From: Bacteroidota bacterium
Lineage (GTDB): Bacteria; Bacteroidota; Bacteroidia; NS11-12g; UBA9320
Assembly (NCBI GenBank): GCA_013359235.1
Contig: JABWCE010000001.1
Coordinates: forward strand, 62,001-126,000
DNA: 64,000 nucleotides
Direction: 5' to 3'
The notes beneath the pieces are model-generated. The model had not been told where the DNA came from. It did not search any database and was given only the letters and a program-made list of their open reading frames with translations. The number at the start of each line of letters is the position of its first letter. The first letter of the stretch is position 1. This document shows positions 62,943-64,000 of the stretch, piece after piece. A program made the translations under genes and the position numbers.

Positions 62943-64000
62943 TTAATACCCAAAAATTTCTTCAAGCGTAACTATTTTCAGTTTGCCTGTTTTTTCAAGC
63001 TCTTTGAGGTTTACTTTGTCTTTGTTGCCAATTACAAAATAAATATATGGCTTGCCCGAAAGTCTTGTTTTATGAAGATTATTAAGGTCATCAAAAGAAA
63101 TTTTATCAATATTTTCATAAAAGTATTTTTTCTGATCTTCTTTAAATCCCCATTTAACAGCATCGTTAAATTCAAATAAAATGCCAACTCCAATTGTACG
63201 ATTGCTTTCAATTTTACTTTTTAACGCAAGTTTTGAATTTGAAAGCAGCAAATCAGATTTTGGCAATTCGTTTAGCAGTTCGTTCATTGCAGGTATTGCT
63301 TCGGGCATTTTGTCTGCCTGTGTACCTACATAAGCTGTTACCCCATCAAACTCATCTGGTTCATTTCCCTGTACATAGTAAGAATATGTGCTATATGCAA
63401 GGGCTTTGCTTTCTCTTATTGTTTGAAAAACTAAACTACTCATACCTCCTCCGAAATACTCATTAAATACACCAATCAACGGATCTTCGCTACGGTTTAC
63501 TTTATTTAGTTTACAATACCAACCAATTTCGGCTTGCACCATATCATAGTTTACAAAATAAACTTCGTTTTCTTTAACATCGCGTTTTATGTAATTTTTA
63601 GCTTCGGGTAATTTAATCTTTTTAGCAGAGCTTAGGTGCAATTTGTCTAATGTGTTTTTTACCTTGTTGCTCAACTCGGGTCCATAGTAAAAAACTTTGT
63701 GTTCGTATTTTACTAAATTGTGAATTATATCGCACAGTTCCTGAGCTTTAATATTTTTAAGTTCGGTTTCGCTGAGCATGTTTCTAAAAGGATTATCTGC
63801 CCCATAAATTGCATAATTTTTTAATGCTGACCCAAAAATTGCATTTTTGCTTTGCTTAGCATCCATTCTGCCTTTCATGGTTCGTGCTACAAGTCCTTTA
63901 AGGGCTTCGTCATCGGGTTTTGCATCGGCAAGAAATTCTTCAAATAAGGTTACTGATTTTTCAAAATTTTCTGTAAGCCCGCTTAAATAAATGTAAGATT
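62943..64000 (-). CDS. M16 family zinc metallopeptidase, C-terminal part (5' end cut by window edge)
   Basis: About 352 residues of the C-terminal half of an M16 (pitrilysin/insulinase-type) peptidase; the frame stays open to base 64000, so the annotated ATG inside it (63878) is not the true start. Seen blocks: DNPFRNMLSETELKNIKAQE, YFGGGMSSLVFQTIRESKAL (the conserved R/Y pocket of the inactive half: RESKALAYSTYS), and AYVGTQADKMPEAIPAMNEL. The HxxEH zinc motif lies in the missing N-terminal half. In Bacteroidota such proteins are often periplasmic and may take part in envelope protein turnover. It is the first gene of the run M16, plug protein, dprA, queA. Confidence 0.92.
   Translation of the reverse strand, partial: SYIYLSGLTENFEKSVTLFEEFLADAKPDDEALKGLVARTMKGRMDAKQSKNAIFGSALKNYAIYGADNPFRNMLSETELKNIKAQELCDIIHNLVKYEHKVFYYGPELSNKVKNTLDKLHLSSAKKIKLPEAKNYIKRDVKENEVYFVNYDMVQAEIGWYCKLNKVNRSEDPLIGVFNEYFGGGMSSLVFQTIRESKALAYSTYSYYVQGNEPDEFDGVTAYVGTQADKMPEAIPAMNELLNELPKSDLLLSNSKLALKSKIESNRTIGVGILFEFNDAVKWGFKEDQKKYFYENIDKISFDDLNNLHKTRLSGKPYIYFVIGNKDKVNLKELEKTGKLKIVTLEEIFGY

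Overview
The window is a chromosomal piece of a Bacteroidota bacterium, strongly AT-rich and densely packed. Evidence for the phylum: six secreted proteins end in a type IX secretion (T9SS) type A sorting domain (a YPNP/FPNP motif followed by GLY/GIY near the C-terminus); a T9SS plug-type DUF5103 protein is encoded; several promoters fit the Bacteroidota pattern TTTG (-33) plus TAnnTTTG (-7); and the housekeeping proteins (MutS, TruB, RibF, QueA, histidine kinase) have the phylum's typical form. KdsA and outer-membrane barrels show a Gram-negative envelope. Homogentisate dioxygenase and several c-type cytochromes suggest aerobic or microaerobic respiration. The order and genus cannot be read from the sequence. 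About 56 protein genes and one tRNA are supported; a gene is cut at each window edge.

Layout. 1-8.1 kb: a truncated TonB-dependent receptor, two T9SS cargo proteins, a lipoprotein next to lgt, an overlapping pair of c-type cytochrome genes, and a SulP transporter. 8.2-15.1 kb: a DUF1761 protein, peptidase T, a lipoprotein-type MsrA, a family 9 glycosyltransferase, an orphan histidine kinase, a DUF502 protein, an ECF sigma factor and FolE. 15.1-21.2 kb: an FG-GAP cargo protein, an FAD-dependent reductase, an MbnP/MbnH-like copper and diheme-cytochrome pair, a beta-barrel protein and tRNA-Ala(GGC). 21.3-23.2 kb: an M23/LysM peptidase and RibF. 23.3-31.06 kb: a TetR-controlled module (TetR, cytochrome b, TolC, adaptor, RND pump, DUF2141 protein) with unusual noncoding DNA on both sides. 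It lies between truB and ribF, which are adjacent in many bacteria, so it looks like an inserted island. 31.07-39.4 kb: truB, a cargo protein, a saccharopine dehydrogenase-like enzyme and a TrmH methyltransferase on the minus strand, then MutS and a secreted subtilisin on the plus strand. 39.4-47.3 kb: a very large CotH-kinase cargo protein, a DUF1801 protein, and the kdsA/ABC-F/ribBA group. 47.5-54.6 kb: two poorly known proteins, thiolase, a barrel protein, RNase HII, a methyltransferase, homogentisate dioxygenase and a TPR lipoprotein. 54.6-64 kb: an LTA-synthase-like sulfatase-fold protein; recA with a polysaccharide deacetylase and a glycosyltransferase; then queA, dprA, the T9SS plug protein and a truncated M16 peptidase.

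How the genes fit together. T9SS cargo (secreted protease, CotH protein, FG-GAP and E-set proteins) and the DUF5103 plug protein belong to one export route. Lgt, KdsA, the glycosyltransferases and the LTA-synthase-like protein build the envelope. MutS, RecA, DprA and RNase HII form a DNA maintenance set spread over several transcription units. The most interesting locus is the MbnP/MbnH-like pair, known elsewhere for converting a protein tryptophan to kynurenine, here without methanobactin genes. Two architectural traits stand out: nearly every convergent gene pair abuts or overlaps at the stop codons, and TTG starts are frequent. I found no CRISPR array, insertion sequence, rRNA, phage or clear defence system.
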